In this document: in pieces, positions 11,201-23,672 of the stretch
How positions within the stretch are numbered: the first letter of the stretch is position 1
Layout: each line of letters begins with the position of its first letter
NCBI RefSeq assembly: GCF_000281045.1
Contig: NW_008246110.1
Location: 377,444 to 438,601, forward strand
Length of the DNA: 61,158 nucleotides
Direction: 5' to 3'
Source of the DNA: Saprolegnia diclina VS20
Taxonomy: Eukaryota > Oomycota > Saprolegniomycetes > Saprolegniales > Saprolegniaceae
Notes under the pieces: model-generated
Database searches by the model: none
The model's input: only the letters and a program-made list of their open reading frames with translations
What the model was told of the DNA's origin: nothing
Position numbers and translations under genes: made by a program

Positions 11201-14200
11201 TCTCAACAAGCGAGAGCTCGCCGTCGCCTTCGTCGAGGTGCCAGCTCCAGAGAGGCTGCGGCGTTGCAAAGGGCTGTCGCCGGTGCAAGTTGGCGAGGAT
11301 CTCAGTCTGCGACCGCGCGCCTTGCCAGAGCCGCAACTGCGAGAAATAGCCTTTGAACTTGCGCTGGACAACGCCACTGTTGGTCGGGTCGGGCAGCCAG
11401 CTCCCGAGCCGACCGGCGCGCCACAGGACCTTGGTCGCGGCCTTCATGTAGTGTTTTTTCTCGGCCAAGAGACCATTCACGTACAACGAGAGCGACTTGG
11501 CGTCGTGGTCGTAGCTCACAGCGACGTGCTGCCACAGCGCGCAGTGAAACTCAAACGCAAAGAGCATCTCACGCGGGACCGCCCCCGCGATGGCGACTTG
11601 CAGCTGCCGCTCGACGAGCTCAATGTGCACCGACCCGTCGAGGAACCCGTGGTCGCTGCGCAAGGTGCTGTATCCCGAGAGTTCGTGGGGCAGCATCCAG
11701 AGCTCAAAGCAAAACGACGACGGCAGGGACGGCGGTAGCGCGGGGAGGTCGACCGTGCTGACGACATCGTCGCTCACGTTGAGCTGCAGCACCTTGTGCC
11801 CGAGCTCGGACGGCTTGCACCACTTGAGTCGCGTCGTGAGGCTGCGAAGGAAGGCCGCGTACATGGACACGGTCGACGAGCCCGTGAGACTCTTGCTGCT
11901 GTTGAGACTACCCGACTTCTGCGGCCAGAGCGCTTGCGCAATGGCGGGCGCTTGCCGGACCACAGTGAGGATGTTGCGCTTGGCGACGTCACCAGTGGCC
12001 AACATGCCGTCCCGCACGTAGCTCTCCGAGAGTGCGTACCACTCGGTATTGACCTGCGGCAGCTGCGAGAGCTCGGCGGTCGCGTCGTCCCGGCGCGCGC
12101 TCACGCTCCAGAGCTTGCTCAAATGCGCGATAATGTCGGCGCGCAGCAAGAACTCGTGGTCGCGGGGCTCAAAGTCAAGCGCCCACGCGCACATGAGGCT
12201 CTGCTGCAAGAGTGGCGACGTCGCCTTCGCGAGCATGGACGCCAAGAGCGTGTACAGATCGGCAAAGCTTGCTTGGACGTCGTCAAGCACCTTGCTCACA
12301 CAGCCTTCGAGGCCCTTGAGGTAGTGGTGCCGCACGGTCGGTCGGAACGCGATCGGATGCGACGGCTCCGAGTGCTCGACGTGCGTCTCGCGCGCCAGCT
12401 TTTCATCGTCAGTGAACCCGCGCAGCGCCGGCCGGAGGAAGAGAAGCGCGCCGTAGCGCGCCGAGTCGAACGAGAGGCTCCCAAGCACACTGCGCATGGC
12501 GTCAAGGCCAAAGATGCGCGCTTCCGACCGCGCATAGCGGCGTTCGAGAAGCGCATCCAAGATGGCGGGCGGCGCGCCAACGCCGTGCCGGACGTAGAGG
12601 TCGCAGGCTTTGACCATCGCGCTGAGGTAGGCCTCATCGTGCGCGTCGTCCGGGTCGTCGTCGTCGTCGGCTGCGTCATCGGCCAGCGTCGGGTCGCTTG
12701 GTTTCCGCTTGCTTCTAGTCTCTGTGCGCCACTTGTGCTGTGCGCGTAGCACTTGGACGAGCCCCGACCACTTGCGCGAGTCCGAGTCTGAGAGCGACCG
12801 CCAGCGATCCACCATGGGCTGCAGTGACGGCGGCGTCTGCGTCGCACTCCATTTTTCGGCCAAATTTGAGAGCGCGACTTGCGAGCTCAGGCCCCATTGT
12901 GTGTACTCGCCGGACGGCGGCTCGACGCTGCAGAGGAAGCGCGCGCGGTCAATGACGTGGTCGACAAACGTAGCAAACTGCTTGGGAGGCGTGAACGTCG
13001 CGTCGAGGCCCTACACCATGCACGACCCAGCTGAGAACGACCTCGTCCGCCTCGCAACAGTACGGTCGGTATCTCGGACGACGTGGCTTCGACCCGACCA
13101 AGTCGCTTGTCGTCTTCTTCTACCATGTCATACTATCAAGTTGATTCAAAAAAGAATAAATACCGGCGCCGAGCTTGGCCTTGTACTCGTGCTTCATCTT
13201 GATGAGCCAGTGGCGCAGCGTGAGGATGCTCCGCCACAGCACGAGCATCTCGGGCGACGGCACGATGCGCGCGACCGTCTCGGAGGCCGCGACGACGGCC
13301 TTGGCTTCCTGCACGAGAGGTGGCGGCGCGTGTTTGATGAGCGCAGCAAACATGTAGTGCTCGGCTTTCGGGTACTTTTCCTGGCGACGCCACATGGACA
13401 CGTCCGGCGCCGCGTCTTCGAGCCACCCGACAATGACATGCGCCACCGTTGGCAGCGACCGCGTGAACGCCGCGTCGCTCCAGAGACCGTCGTTCGTCTC
13501 GAGCGGCCGGCACATCTTCATCGAGTCTTTGCGCGGCCGTCGCTTCTCGTCAACGAGCGCAAACAACGGGTCGGCGCACTCGGCCCACTCTTGCTTGACG
13601 GCCGTGGCCCAATTCATGGACGTTGTCGACGACGACGAGTCGGCAATCCCACCCGAGAGCAGCTTGGACTGCAACCACGGCTGGAGCTCCTCTTCGACGC
13701 CATCCACCGGTGGGCCCGAGATGAGTGTGCCCGTGACACGCCCGGCCAGCGACGCTGTCGTCTCGAGAACATCCAAGAGCCACGGCAGCTGCAGAGTCGA
13801 CTTGGCGATACCACCGGTGCGGATCTCGACCACGTCGTGGAGGCCGTAGACCGACACAGCTGGCAAGCACGCAGTTGGAAACGTGAGATCGCCAAGCGGC
13901 GCGGACCCGAGCGACGTGCCATTGTACGCAAACGCCAATGTGTTGGCATCAAAGTCGATCGTGAGACTGCAAATGTCGCCATGGTGCAGCGTGATGCGCG
14001 GCCCGTACGCATGGCGGGTCCCGTAAACCCAGACGGCGCCGATCGCTGGCATCCAGCCGATACTGGCGTACGCAGCGTCTTGGCCGAGAAAGACGGCGCT
14101 GATGGGGTGTCGAAGCGCGTCCGAGACCGCTTCGACACCGACGACCACGTGGCCTGAGACGCCGCCGCCGACGCGACTGCTCTTGACGACAAACTCGATC

Positions 14201-17200
14201 GTGTGGATACCGGCGACAAACGTGCACGTGGCAAAGCACGACCGCCAGTACTCGGACTCGCCCGTGACTGTGACTGCATTCCCGAGGTGGCCCAAGCTCA
14301 TCGAGTGCGCCTTGCGCTTGCCGTTGAACTTGAGGCCAAGGACACCGTCCATCGGGACGATCGGCGGCAGCGTGTCCATCGGGTTGTCTTCTTCGACAAG
14401 GAACGTCGGGACGCCGTAAGCGGCGCCCGTCAAGTTTTGCGAATTCGGAAATCCCGACGATCCCGACGCGTAGCAGTCGCGCAGAATCTTGATGAAGCTG
14501 CCGTCGTACTCTTCGTCCGGGAGGTTCTCCTTCTTGTACCAAGGGTCGCCGCCGTTGGCAAACTCTTGCGTCGTGAGCCGGTACAGCTTGCCTTGACAGA
14601 GCCGGACGCTCGACGGCAACGGCTCGTACACATACCCGAGGCCATCGCGCTTGGCGACGGGGCCGACGCTGATCGACGCCAAGAGCGCTTGGCTGGCTTC
14701 GTCCCAGAGCCGAATCGTGTGCGCGTGGAGGAGGACGCCGCCGTTCCGCGCGGGGTTGACCGACCGACCGAGCGCCACGATGGTGAAGGACGCGACAGCC
14801 TCAAACTGAAACCCAATTTGGCCTTCGAAGTGGTCCTTCTCGCCCGTGTAGAGTTTCGAGAAGACGTTGTAGAGCTGCTTTTGGACGCGGCGCGGCGACG
14901 CATCGACTTGCCACTTGCCGACGTCGTCGACGCGCGCCGCATACGCGTGCAAGCGCTTATCAAGCGCGAGAAACCGCTTCTCGGCCTTGCACAGCACGTC
15001 GCTTTGGCCAGCGACAACGTCGAGGACGCGCAAAAGCCGCGTGAGCTTGGGCAGCATCGGTCGTGCAAGCCACACTTGGCGCCGGAGGAGGCAGAGACCG
15101 CTGACAAACCACGGCAAGAGCTCGCCGACCATCGACTGCGTCAGCGCTGGCTCTTGGGCTTCGAGGCGTTCGCGGCACGAGCTTAGAAAGAGGTTGCTGT
15201 ACTGCAGCACGGCATCTTGAACGACGACGCGGTCGTGCGCGCGGCGCGGCCTCTCGTCGTCGTCGCTGCTCTTGGTGAGCTCAATGGCTTGCGAGAGGAT
15301 GTAGAGCTGAAACATCTTGAGGCATTCGATCGCAGGCGTCGCCAACGCACCGTCGCACGCCATGAGATGCGATAGAATCTCCTGCACATGCGCGTTGTGC
15401 GTGCGGTCGGGCAGCACCGGGCAGAGCGTAAGGACGCCCATGGGCCCTGGACTCGCCATGCGCTGGAGGAGCTTGGTGAGCATGAGGAACCGCGCACTGG
15501 ACGGCGAAAACGTCACTTGCGCGTGCGACCGAAGCAGCGTCAAGAGCAAGCTCGTCCGGTCCCACGGCGACGGGTACAAAAGCGAGAGACCCGACATGAG
15601 CGTCTGGGCGGCAGTCACTTGGAGCTTCTGGTGCCGCGGCTGGGACGGCCACGCCTTGGACTTGAGCGCGGGCGACAGCGGGTTGCTCAAATGCACGCTG
15701 GCGACACTCTCGAGTGTCGTGCGGATCGACGTCAAGAGCGACGGCGCAATCGCATCCGATGGCAGTGCGTACGTCTCCATATTCGCGAGCTGAGCGCCAA
15801 TAAGCTCAATGTAGAGCCACGCGCGGTGGCTCGCCAAAGCTAACGGCCGGTCGCACAGCGTTGGCAGCGCCGACAACGTCCTGGTGAGTTGCGCCAAGAG
15901 CACGTCCAGCGTCGTCGCATGGGGCTGGAGACAGTACGCTTCTTCGAACTGCACGTGGTAGCTCGGCGTACACGTTAGCGTCTGGCTCAGCCCATGCAGC
16001 TTGCTCAGGATCGCAGTCGCAATCTCGTCGACGCCATATACGCCGGCGGCTTTGAGCGCGTCACGCGTTGTCACCAGCGTCAACACGTCATCGTCATCTT
16101 TGTCCGACGCTGGCGCATGTGACGACGATGACGGCGAGGATGCGTCGGCGCGCGTCCCGACGCGGCAGATGGCGCACCGCCCTTGTCCGCCCTTGTTGTT
16201 AAACTCGCAGTGGTGGCACACCCAGTCGTCGACCGTCATCACGAACGGGTCGACCCAGATCGCATGAGCTCCGTGGTTGGAGCCGCTGCAGCTGATGCGC
16301 AGCTCGAGCATGCGCACGAACCGAATGTCGACGTGGAAGGGCTCGAGTGACGACGGCGACGTCACGGGCCGTGACTTCCAGAGCACTTTGGTGTCGCCGA
16401 CAATCGAAAACACGACGGAAATCCCTCGCTGTGCCAGCACGTCGGCGCCGACGTCGTCGTTGATGCTCACCGCGCCTTCGATGCTCGCGTAGCCGCCTTG
16501 GAGGTCGTACGTCGCAAACGCCTCGCCGCGCGCCGGCGGGTGCAGCGAGAGCGACCGTTGCCGGTGCTCGCCGCCTACGCTGATCGTGGTCGGCGCTTGG
16601 CCGCCCTCAGTCGCGCTCTCGCCAGGATACCCAAGCGCATTGCCCCGGCCAAACCGCCCGTGGCCGACGCTAAACTCGTATTCGCTCAACGTCGAGAGGT
16701 ACACGGGGTCGGCGCCGGCACTCTTGGTCGCGCGCGTCGTCTCGCCCCACTTGTGCAAGCTCAAAAGCGAAATGACCTTGCCCGAGCCGTAGAAACTCAC
16801 GGCCGGGTACACCTCGTGGCCGCTCAGATCGGTAAAGACGACGCCAAAGTCGGTGCCGTTGATGCTGTACGCCATCGTGCCCGCCGTCATGTCGACGTCG
16901 ATCTGGACCGTGTCGCCCGGGTGCACCTTGCCGATCGACCGACTCAGCTTGTGCCCACGCGCATACAAATTGCCGTTGTAGCCGCGGAGCATCCAGAGGC
17001 TCGGCGACGAGTCGTAGCCGCTCACGGTCACGGGCAAGATCGCCGCGCCAAAGCACGTCATCTCGTCGTCGGCAGTGTCGTTGTCCAACCGAAACTTCCA
17101 ACTCGCTTTGCCCGAAGCGATCGGCGCGTTCACGAGCGCGTGCTGGTAGCTTGTCTCACGCGTGCGCACCGACTGCCCGCCGTCCTCGACCGACGTGCCC

Positions 17201-18720
17201 GCCGAGCAGAGCGTCGCTTCAAACCCGGCGCGGACCTTCCGGGACTCGTGCGACGGCGTAGCTTGCGAGACGCGGACGCGCTCGGTTTCGTGGTGCAGTG
17301 CCAGCTGCTCGTAGAACGCGCAGCCTTGCGCGAGGAGGTAGCTCTCCAAATGGGCATGGGCCGTGCGAAGCAGCGTCAAGAGCATCTCGACGTACCGGAC
17401 GCTGGCCGTGAGCGATCCGGTCGCTAATGCCCACGCGTGGAGACCGCCAAACGCTTCAATGACCACGTCCGACGTACTCGGCTCCACGCGAGAGGCCTCG
17501 ACAAGCCAGCGCTCGAGGTCGTGCATGATGATTTGCGGCGACGCAATGTCATCTCTTGGCCGCAGCAAGCGCACGTACGAGAGGCCGTACGTACCCTCCT
17601 TGTTGGTCGTCGGGACGCCCGAGAAGACGAGGCGAATGGCTGTGCACTGAAGCAGCGGCGGAAACAGCAAGGTCGTTGGCAGCGGCGAGCCCGGCTTGTG
17701 CGTCCACTCGGCGACGGTAGCAAAGGCCGGCGCCGCGGTCGTCGCGCTCTGCAGCGCAAACGTACTGGGCTGGCTACTGCCGTGCCACGTCACCAGTATC
17801 GACGAGATGGTCGTCGGCTGCGAGAGCGAGATCGTGAGCAGCACCGTGCCCGAGCGCGGCGGCGTGAGCCAATACGCAGCGTCGCTTGGATCCAACAGCA
17901 GGGACGGCGGGTGCAGCGCCGATGACGACGACGCGTCGACGCAGTCTTTCGTCAGCGCCACGTCTTCCTCCGGTGGCTTTTCTTCGGGGCTCCAGTACGA
18001 AAAGAGCGAGAGCGGCGGGAAGTTGCGCAGAAGGCGCACCATCTCGACGAACGGGCCGAGCGCATTCTCGTGGCGATAGTCGAACGACCCGAGGAGCGTC
18101 GAGAGCGCGCGGATGGCCACGTGGTGCAGCTCGACGTGCGGCGAGGCCTCGGCGCGCGCGCGCTCGCGTCGCTGGACGCGGTCCGACTGCATCATGTTGG
18201 CAACGATGGATGCGCTGTGAAACATGACAGCAAACCGACGCTCGAGCACGTACGTAAAGAAGGATGTCGGTAGCGCGTCGAGGAGGAGGCCTTCGAGCGT
18301 GCGCACGAGACACTTGTCGTCGTCGAGGCGGCCGGCGCTCGTCCGGTGCGCGTGGTCCATGACGCTCTGGCGGCACTTGGCGCGCCGTGCCGGGTTCATG
18401 CGGTGCTCGGTCGGGAGGTCGCCAAAGTAGTTGTCGCCGCAAATGAGGCCGCGTACAAACGTGTCTTGGAGCAAGTTGCGCTGGAGGTCCTTGAGGTACA
18501 GCTCGCTCTTCAAGTACTCGTCCCAGCTGCCCATATTGGAGTACTGCAGCGGCGCAAAGCACACGGCGCACGCGCGCGACTTGCCCGAGTGCAGCATCGC
18601 CGGCTTGGGCATCCAGCCCTGGTCCTGCTCGGGCAGCTCGAACTCGCGCACGCTGATCTGCGGGTCGGCAGGCGACGGCGGCGCTGGCGTTGGCACCGAG
18701 ACAACGGGCGCGGCTTGCAT
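5212..18720 (-). CDS. Giant HECT-type E3 ubiquitin ligase (SPRY, RanBP2 zinc finger, LamG-like, two UBA, HECT)
   Basis: One gene of about 4,395 codons in seven exons: 18720-13164, 13119-13064, 13010-6822, 6772-6665, 6620-6215, 6134-6049 and 5997-5212. All joins keep phase. The protein takes ubiquitin from an E2 onto its own cysteine and then onto targets. In order: Cys-rich N-terminus; discoidin-like patch (about 250-350); SPRY (about 500-650); RanBP2 zinc finger DDWVCHHCEFNN...CAICR (about 828-855); second SPRY-like fold (about 1470-1630); LamG/concanavalin-like domain (about 2280-2445); two UBA domains (about 3100-3140 and 3170-3210, each ending AVEWLM); HECT (about 4030-4395). The catalytic Cys is in AHTCFFSV (Cys 4362, codon 5314-5316), 33 residues from the end, as usual for HECT. 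Start chosen at MQAAPVVSV (18720). The donor of the fourth intron is ambiguous by 6 bp (6821 or 6815). The substrate is unknown; architecture resembles HERC-type giants without visible RCC1 repeats. Confidence 0.9.
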
Positions 18721-19234
18721 CAGGTCCAACGTGGGGCGCGCAAGATATCGAAAAGTACAGCCTTCGATCTTTTCCGGGCGTTGACGCCAACGATTGGTCA
18801 ATACTCGGACGAAGACCGCCCGTGATTGGTGGATTTCTTTTCTTCGAACCAGACGCGAGGGGGATGTGCGCTCAGAATCGCCGATCCGACCACGCAGCAA
18901 CCAGCACCCTCGACTGGTTGCGCTCCAACACCAGATCTAGTCGTCCGCACCAGAACTAGAATTCGAGAAACATGCACACGACAACAGCTCTATGGATTGC
19001 AGTCCGGTCATGTGGCACTTGCAGTCGCATTTAGCTCCGAGCCCGGACGCCGTGCCACGTCATATGCACTGCCAGGTGACACTTGCACATCATTGTCAGC
19101 TGCGTGAGGTAGCGAGCAAGAGAAACGCCAGGACTCTACCCATGCGGGCGGCGCCTCCAGGCCATCGCCGTCGATCCCCAACCGTCGAGCCGCAACGCTC
19201 CTACTCGTTCGTGATGGCTTGGCTAGCTTTAGAG
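18721..19234. other. Intergenic region, HECT promoter side
   Basis: 514 bp between the tandem minus-strand genes. Two CCAAT boxes on the minus strand (18793-18797 and 18825-18829) lie 73 and 105 bp upstream of the HECT ATG. Nothing else is supported. Confidence 0.55.
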
Positions 19235-20509
19235 TTACGTTGATTTCTTCTTGATGTGCTTGGTGCGCTTGCGGCAAGCGCTTGCTGGTGCGTCGATCGA
19301 CGTCTCTGGCGCTGCGTCGCACCGGCGCAAAATGCAGACGTAGGCGAGACCGTACAGAACGCCGGTCCCAACCAGAATCGCGACAATGTAGCGGAGGCCC
19401 AGGCGTACCATCTGCGACAGCCAGGGCATCGTGAGGTGCTTGCAGTGCGGAAAGAGCGCGACCAGATCGGGCACGAGCTCGACAATCGGTGTCGCTTGGT
19501 CGCGGGGCAGGGCCGCCAGCACGTCGCAGCTGTCGTCCGTGTACGCGAGCGACGTCAAGAGCTCCGCCGCCTTGACATACGACGCGGTGAAGTCCTCAAA
19601 CCAGAAGAGGGACCGGCGGTAGCAGTTCATGGCGGTCGTGCTGTCGCCACGCGCGAGAGCGAGGCCACTATCGCAGGCTGTCGGCTGAGCCACCGAATGC
19701 TACAGAGAGGAAGCGTACCCGAGGTCGGCCCACGCGGTCGCAAAGATCTGCCGCTGCTCGAGGTTGATGTCCTCGACCGTGTAAATCTTTGGCATGTCGA
19801 AGTGCTCCTGGGCGCTCACTTCAATGTTGTGTTCGGCGATGACGAGGCTCCGAGCCATGGACGCAAACATGGCGTCGACTTCGCTCGGCGTGTGCTCCTG
19901 CTGCGCACCGTCTTGGAGCGTGTAGGGCGCACGGGCGTAGCGCGTACGCTGGGTGATGCCCCAAACGCCATCGAGGCGGCCCTTGAACTGGAAGAGCGGA
20001 TGCAAGTACGCCCACTCGAGGTCCGAGACGGCCATGAGCGCGAGCTTGGTTGCCAAGTCGACCGTCACAGGCTCGGACGGCTCAACAACGGCGGGCGGCT
20101 CGTCCTCGGGCGGTGTCTCGGGGCGGTACGCGTCGAGCTCCTCATAGGCAAGCGGAAACACCAGCGTCATGTCTTCGTCATCCGGGTCGTGGCGCGGCAC
20201 GGCGGCCTCGAGGTACCTGCAAGGCGGCGCCCACTGGCTCACGTTGCGCGCCTTGCAAAAAAAGAAGACATCCTTCTCTTGCACGATGGTCTCCCAGTAC
20301 TCGAGCGCGCCGAGGTCGCCGGTCGCGCAGTAGGCGCCCGTCGGTGTATCGGCCTCGCGCTCACTTCCCTCGGCGAAGACGACGCCAAACGGGTTGACGT
20401 TGCGCAAAACAAGCTCTTCCTGCAGCTGGCGCGCATTGAGCTTCGTGCGCTTCATGTGGCGGGACGCGCTGACGGCCATGGCGCCGACCACCGCTGCTGT
20501 CGGGCGCAT
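19235..20509 (-). CDS. TPR-like protein with a C-terminal membrane anchor
   Basis: Two exons, 20509-19719 and 19667-19235, joined over a 51-bp intron (GTACGC...GATAG) to give 407 residues. The join creates WADLGGLALARGDSTTAMNC, which fits a TPR helix pair and supports the splice. The N-terminal 250 residues are acidic and unrecognised, with an FFF-containing hydrophobic strand and a Pro/Glu-rich linker. Near the C-terminus is one clear membrane segment (LRYIVAILVGTGVLYGLAYV), followed by a basic tail ending in KKKST. The last four residues fit the KKxx dilysine pattern used for ER retrieval if the tail is cytosolic; no N-terminal signal peptide is seen. It shares a 235-bp divergent promoter with SUV3. 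The TPR call is by pattern; function is unknown. Confidence 0.7.
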
Positions 20510-20559
20510 CGATCTTTCTCAACTCTGCCCGAAAATGGAAGATCGTACTTTCTACGCCC

Positions 20560-20587
20560 AAACTTCGAACTTCAAACTTCGAACTTA
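20560..20587. repeat. Tandem 14-bp repeat with TTCGAA palindromes
   Basis: Two head-to-tail copies of AAACTTCGAACTT followed by C or A, each centred on TTCGAA. It sits in the 235-bp divergent promoter between the TPR/membrane gene (ATG 20509) and SUV3 (ATG 20745). A CCAAT lies at 20653-20657. It may be a bidirectional regulatory element; the arrangement resembles but does not match canonical heat-shock elements. Confidence 0.7.
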
Positions 20588-20744
20588 GCATCGTCGAAAC
20601 TCAACGCACAGGCAATTGAGTTGAGTGGCCTCGTATATCCGGATGCTCTCTCCCAATCACCGAGGAGATGCGTCGTTGCATCCGGATACGGGATTCACGA
20701 GCGCTCGCGATGCCAATTGTTGGTTGCGCAGCAGAAGCGACGCC

Positions 20745-23138
20745 ATGTTCCGCCACACGCTCCGCGTCGCCCGCCGGTCGCTGACGCATGCGGCGCCGCT
20801 GCTCGCCATGCAACGCTCCGCGCTGCCAGCTGTCCATGGCCTTCCGCATGCAGCGCTGCGATCGCGCTCGGTCCTGCCAGCGTGGACGCATGCGTTCTCG
20901 ACGTCGGCCACGCCGAGTAGGCTCGCTTCGACGCTTCGAACGATCTCTTATACGCCTTGTGGCTGCTAGGCCTTGAGGCGTGGGAGTCTTCGGACCGCAA
21001 GTACCTCGAGCGCCGCCTCAAGAGCTTTGGGCGCAGCTTCGAAGTCAAGTCGATGGCACTCTCTGCGGGGTTGAGCCCGGCCGAGTGGGCGCCGGCGACC
21101 GCGCAGTTTCGCCGCTCGTTGCTGAGCAACCCGTCGACGCACTTTCACTCGAACGAAGAGATGCTTGCGTTCCTCTCGGTACGCCACTCTACGTCTTGTC
21201 GGTCGGTGCAAAGTCGCAATGTAGGACATTCGCGACAAGAGCAACACGGGGCCGCTCCACTTTTACCCGCTCTTCCTTACGTTTGCGCGCATGAACGGCT
21301 TTGTGAACGAGCTCAGCACCGAGAGCATTGCGTCGCTGCAGGAGCTCACGGATCTCCGGCTGCCGCACACGTGGTTCCCAAAAGCGCGATCGCTCCAGCG
21401 CAAGATCATCTACCACGGCGGCCCGACCAACAGCGGCAAGACGTACGAAGCTCTCCAGCGGCTCAAGATGGCCGAGGACGGCGGCGGTCTCTACTGCGGC
21501 CCGCTGCGCCTTCTCGCGCTCGAGATTTACGAGACGCTTAACATGGCCGGCGTCTACACGTCGCTCGTGACGGGCGAAGAGAAGCGCGAAGTGCCCATGG
21601 CGACGCACGTGGCGTGTACCGTCGAGATGTGCAGCGCCGGCCAGACGTACGACGTGGCCGTCATTGACGAGATTCAAATGATTGGCGACCCAGAGCGCGG
21701 CTGGGCGTGGACCCGGTACGCACTTCGATCCTCGCTGTGGCGGCTTTTACTAATGTGAAAAATGCTGCTATTAGCGCGCTCTCGTGCCTGCAAGCCAAGG
21801 AGATTCACGTGTGCGGCTCCATGGAAGCGGTCGACCTCGTGCGCAAGTTTGCTCAAACGACCGGCGACGACTTTGAGCTCAAGACGTACGAGCGCCGGAG
21901 CCCGCTCTCGATCGAAAAGTCGGCGCTCGGTTCGTACGCCAAGATCCGCAAGGGCGACTGCGTCGTCGGCTTCTCGCGCCGCCGCGTGTTCCAGATCAAA
22001 CACGAGATCGAAAAGGCCACGGGGCTCCGCTGCTGTATCATCTACGGCCAGCTGCCGCCCGAGACACGGTCGCAGCAAGCGCGCTTGTTCAACGAACCCG
22101 ACAACGGTACGCGGCCCTTGATACCAACTTGATACAAAACATAGATCCTCCCACTAGGCTACGACGTGCTCGTGGCGTCGGATGCGATCGGGATGGGGCT
22201 CAACCTCAACATCCGCCGCATTGTGTTTGACAGTGTCCTCAAGTTTGACGGCGCCGACATGGTCGATATTAGCTCGTCCTTGGTACACTGCGCCGTCCAT
22301 CTCGCACGATTGCAATAGTCTCACATGAGAACTGGATAGACCAAGCAAATTGCCGGCCGCGCCGGACGCTCGGGCAGTGACTACAGCCACGGCCTCGCCA
22401 CGACGCTCGCGCCCAACGACCTTTCGTTCGTCCAGGGCGCGTACCATGAAGCGCCATCGGCGCTCACGGCTGCAGGACTCTTTCCGACGTCCGAGCAAAT
22501 GGTCGAGTTTGCCAAGCAGATGCCCGAGACGACCGATCTCGGCCAGCTCCTCGTATGTGATGCCTCGAGTCAAGAAGGCTCATGTGTATGGTAGGACAAG
22601 TATGTGTCGCTCGCGCGCCTCGACGGTGCCTACTTTATGTGCAAGTTTGCCGACATCAAGCAGGCGGCGGCGCTCCTCGTCGACTTGAAGATGGACTTGC
22701 AGGAGCGGTTTACGTTTTGCATGGCGCCCGTGAACCTCCGCAACCCGCTCTCGCGCAAGATCTTTACCGACTATGTCATGGCGCACAGCGAAGGCCGCGA
22801 AGTGCCCCTCGATATCTTCCTCCCGCGGGTATCCTTTGTGTTGTTGGATTTTGAAAAGTGAATTCCTCCTCGTGTAGTTTGCGCCCAAGAACGAACTCGC
22901 GCTCCGGGATGTCGAGATCAAGGCCAAGATCATTGACGTGTACCTCTGGCTCTCGTACCGGTTCCCCGAGACGTTCACGATGCAGTTGCAGGCGATTGAG
23001 CTCAAGACCAAGGTCCTCGAGCTCGTCGAGCAAGGCCTTGTGAACGTGACGTACAGCAAGGAAAAAGAGTCGGCGGCCAAGACCAAACGTGGCGCGTGGA
23101 ACGATGACCGCACCAAGTTTATTCGTTTTGCCAACTAA
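20745..23138 (+). CDS. SUPV3L1: Mitochondrial ATP-dependent RNA helicase SUV3
   Basis: SUV3 unwinds RNA for the mitochondrial degradosome. Eight exons: 20745-20870, 20921-21178, 21225-21715, 21775-22106, 22158-22282, 22340-22552, 22595-22828 and 22878-23138; 679 residues. Helicase motifs: Walker [16 protein letters not shown]; the family-typical RGWAWTR after motif [12 protein letters not shown] (motif V, SDAIG here); QIAGRAGR (motif VI). The C-terminal region has [12 protein letters not shown], typical of SUV3. The N-terminus is basic and Ser/Ala-rich ([13 protein letters not shown]), fitting a mitochondrial presequence. The first junction is the weak point: a 50-bp GTCCTG...GTAG intron keeps phase but removes an attractive presequence cleavage-like motif (HAFSTSA). 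All other introns (42-59 bp) are firm. Length is close to that of other SUV3 proteins without a long C-terminal extension. Confidence 0.93.
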
Positions 23139-23672
23139 TAACGTCTGTGAACTACTTCGCTCCATAGTTGCAGAGGGGTAGGGTTCAAAGGACGACTCGA
23201 GTTGTTTTCATATTTGTTGATGATCGAGTGGTGGCGTCGATCGCCTGCTCATGGCCTAACGCGAGGTCACCACTCCACGCAGACACCGTCACATGGGGTG
23301 GGCCACTGCGTCCTTCATCGATCGCTTGGCTCGTTGCGGCTCGAAGCACAGTCGGCGCATTGGAGTCGTCTCTGTCGGGCGGTGTCGAGGAAGGGCTCCT
23401 AAGCCTCACACAAGACATCGGGCGACGTCGCCTGGCGAGCTGCCAGTCGAATTCAAGCCGGCCCGACGATGAAGAACAGCAACGTCATCGTCACTGCGTG
23501 TGCTTTGCCGCCGTGTACGACCAAGATTTCTGGTATTGCCGACGTCCCGTATCAGATCCCAGAGCCGAGACCGGTCGTTGGTGCGAGTCGACATAGTACC
23601 TCAGTGGCTCATACACGAAACTTGGCGTGTATTAGGCAGAGGCTACTAGGCTCGCCATTATGTCTCTATCGC
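23139..23672. other. Intergenic region between convergent genes
   Basis: 534 bp between the SUV3 stop and the glycosyltransferase stop. It contains one GGGGTAGGGT motif (about 23175-23184), a sequence that recurs in other intergenic regions of this window. No gene is supported. Confidence 0.5.

Noticed and set aside
13614-14279. Minus-strand frame overlapping the second SPRY of the HECT gene in another register
   Set aside because: Ser/Arg-rich out-of-frame shadow of the HECT coding sequence.
6657-18900. Two separate giant genes (about 18900-13120 and 12863-6657)
   Set aside because: Two short GT-AG introns join them in phase into continuous sequence, and the second ORF lacks its own ATG at the proposed start.
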